Shown one piece after another: positions 13,353 through 14,901 of a stretch of 14,901 nt of DNA. The notes beneath the pieces are model-generated. The model saw nothing but the letters and a program-made list of their open reading frames with translations, was not told the origin of the DNA and made no database searches. This DNA is from DASYCK01 sp036500205 (GTDB lineage: Bacteria > Myxococcota_A > Polyangia > Fen-1088): contig DASYCK010000283.1 in assembly GCA_036500205.1 (NCBI GenBank), forward strand, positions 1 through 14,901, given 5' to 3'. The position numbers and the translations under genes were made by a program. The first letter of the stretch is position 1, and every line of letters starts with the position of its first letter.

Positions 13353-14795
13353 TCAGTTGGTGGCGACGCTGGCGATCGCCGTCAGAGCGGCGCTGAAGTC
13401 GTTCGCGCAGATCGGGTAGAAGACGCCGTTCGCTCCAAAACCGTCGACCCATTGGTGAATGCGGACCGCCGGGTCGGCGTACTCGGGATCGGCCGCGGTC
13501 GCCTGGACGCACGAGTGGTCGACGACCGGATCCATCTCGCCGCCGGCCGCCGGGTTCGACTGGGCGAACACGCGATACAGCGACTGTCCCGCGCCGTCGG
13601 TGGTGGGACCGGCGACGGCGGCCACGAAGACGTCGTTCGGGTCGGCCTTGTAGCTCTTGATGGCAGCGGTGATGGCGGGGATCGTCCCGTACAGATGACC
13701 GTGCGTCGGATCGGGAACTCCGGCGGGATTTGTGAAGGGAAAGCTCAACGTCTCCGTCTTCCCCGCGCCGTCCTCGGACACGCAACCGTTCAAGACCACG
13801 CCGCCCGTTCCAGGGCCGCTGGCCGTCCGGTACGTCCCCGTCGCGAGGTTGGCCTCCGGGGGAGTCATGCCCAGGTCGAAGCCGTGGGGAGGTGGCTGGC
13901 CGCCGCACAGATGACCGAACTCGTTGCAGCGATACGACTGCAGGGCTCCCAGGCCCGAAGGGTCCATGGCCGAGTTGATCCCTGGATCGAGCAGCAACGA
14001 ATCGTTCGCCACCGAGCAGTCGTCTTCGTTCGTCAGCATGACGATCAAGAGCCGCGCGTCGGCGCGCAGGAACCCGCCGTTGTCGGGGTCCAGCGGATCG
14101 GCCGCCTTGGCCAGGGCGGTCAGCACCGCCTTGAACTGACTCTCGAAGCCACAACCGCTGTCGCCGAGCAGCGCCATGCACTGCAGCGCCGGTCCGATGC
14201 TCCCGCTGAAGTTTTGAGGATTGGCCGCGGTTCCGTCGCCTGATTTCAGGAACTTCTCACCCATGTTCAACATCGTGCAGTTGCCGCTGCCCGCGCCGCC
14301 CGGGCCCTGCTGGAACTTTCCCGCGTCATCGCCTGGATGCACCCCGGAAGCACACTGGTTGACGTTGCCCCAGTCGCCGGCGCCGAGCGAAGACGAGACC
14401 ACCCCCACGTGCAGATCCCGGTACTGACCGGTGGTGGGATCCTTCAGGCCGTCCAAGAAGTTGGGAAGCTGCGCCGCCAGCTTCGTCTGCAACGGGGCCA
14501 TCGACGCCGAATCGTCGACCATGAACAGAACGTCGAGCTTGTTCGCGGAGGCTGCGGCTCCTCCACCCGCTCCCGTTCCGTGGGGAAGGCCCCCGTAAGC
14601 TCCGCCGGGACCGCTGGTGCCCCCGCTGGCCCCGTAAGAGCCTCCACGGCCGCCCTCGACGCCGCCGCGCCCGTCGTCGCCACCTGGATCGATGGTCGGA
14701 AGGTCGCGTCGCCAGCAGCCCCCTCCGAGCGTGACGAGCGCGGTGATCGTCAGGGGAAAAACCATCCTTGCCAGTCGTGATCTCCAGATCGCCAT
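13353..14795 (-). CDS. vWA-domain lipoprotein with Gly-rich linker
   Basis: 480 residues. The signal peptide ends in ALVTLGGGC (lipidation Cys27; the GGG before Cys is a loose lipobox). A Gly/Ser/Tyr-rich linker (about 38-82) and a von Willebrand A domain follow. The MIDAS reads LDVLFMVDDSASM (Asp94, Ser96, Ser98), with LLIVMLTNEDDCS as the later metal-site segment. Ten further cysteines in the mature chain suggest disulfides in an exported protein. Such lipoproteins are common in myxobacteria and presumably bind ligands on the envelope surface; no function is assigned. I chose ATG 14795 because GGAG lies 6 nt upstream; the in-frame ATG at 14807 has no ribosome site and would lengthen the signal peptide by four residues. 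It is convergent with the ABC operon. Confidence 0.9.
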   Translation of the reverse strand: MAIWRSRLARMVFPLTITALVTLGGGCWRRDLPTIDPGGDDGRGGVEGGRGGSYGASGGTSGPGGAYGGLPHGTGAGGGAAASANKLDVLFMVDDSASMAPLQTKLAAQLPNFLDGLKDPTTGQYRDLHVGVVSSSLGAGDWGNVNQCASGVHPGDDAGKFQQGPGGAGSGNCTMLNMGEKFLKSGDGTAANPQNFSGSIGPALQCMALLGDSGCGFESQFKAVLTALAKAADPLDPDNGGFLRADARLLIVMLTNEDDCSVANDSLLLDPGINSAMDPSGLGALQSYRCNEFGHLCGGQPPPHGFDLGMTPPEANLATGTYRTASGPGTGGVVLNGCVSEDGAGKTETLSFPFTNPAGVPDPTHGHLYGTIPAITAAIKSYKADPNDVFVAAVAGPTTDGAGQSLYRVFAQSNPAAGGEMDPVVDHSCVQATAADPEYADPAVRIHQWVDGFGANGVFYPICANDFSAALTAIASVATN

Positions 14796-14901
14796 GGGCT
14801 GCTCCATTGTTCGAGGGGGACTGCGTCTGGGATGGGAGTGCCTCCCCTCGCTCGAAACGTGGTCAGGAATTTTTCAGCGTCGCGGGCGCCGTCAGGAGAG
14901 C
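14796..14901 (-). promoter_or_regulatory. Upstream region of the vWA lipoprotein gene
   Basis: The leader can fold. TTCGAG (14856-14851) and GGGGA pair with TCCCC-CTCGAA (ending at 14810), leaving a 4-nt bulge and a loop of about 22 nt. The hairpin ends before the GGAG ribosome site. Further upstream CTGACG and AAAAAT stand 15 bp apart, a weak promoter candidate. CCTGAC occurs twice. No other gene is seen up to the right edge. Confidence 0.3.

Overview
The window is GC-rich bacterial chromosomal DNA carrying ten protein genes, nine complete and one cut by the left edge. I infer a myxobacterium (Myxococcota, Polyangia-like). The reasons are a Gly-rich-linker vWA lipoprotein, a membrane-anchored MutS-like ATPase, a RIO1 kinase, many GTG/TTG starts, and -10 boxes of the TAGNNT type in otherwise GC-rich spacers. 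This placement rests on family flavour, not on a phylogenetic marker search. I see no rRNA, tRNA, CRISPR array, transposase or phage gene.

Layout. (1) 1-1692, minus strand: an outer-membrane barrel-like protein followed by a translationally coupled lipoprotein that runs off the left edge. (2) 1793-4110: metF (minus) and eno (plus) diverge from a 149-bp spacer. (3) 4111-4561: the only long gene-free stretch. It holds the eno terminator hairpin, a stem-loop of the dispersed-repeat kind, a 13-bp inverted repeat, and a palindromic element of about 123 bp with perfect 23-bp arms. (4) 4562-6076, minus: a 2OG-Fe(II) oxygenase followed by a GNAT acetyltransferase, divergent from (5) a RIO1-type kinase at 6154-7101. 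(6) 7111-9662, minus: a membrane MutS-like ATPase followed by a DUF1345 membrane protein. (7) 9704-13290, plus: two overlapping ABC half-transporters. (8) 13353-14795, minus: a vWA lipoprotein, separated from the ABC pair by a perfect bidirectional hairpin.

How the genes work together. The clearest multi-gene machine is the ABC pair. The first subunit has a degenerate ATP site (Asp in place of the catalytic Glu, Gln in place of the switch His). The second has a complete site but an LSQGQ signature. That division of labour matches heterodimeric exporters of the TM287/288 (BmrCD) type. metF and eno are housekeeping genes. The OMP/lipoprotein pair and the vWA lipoprotein are envelope proteins of unknown role. 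The oxygenase/GNAT pair and the MutS-like/DUF1345 pair are probable two-gene operons with no clear pathway. No gene set here is convincingly a new defence or biosynthetic system. The most unexplained DNA is the palindromic element at 4400-4522. A recurring arrangement, a TAGNNT box very close to SD-less start codons, suggests leaderless transcription of several genes.
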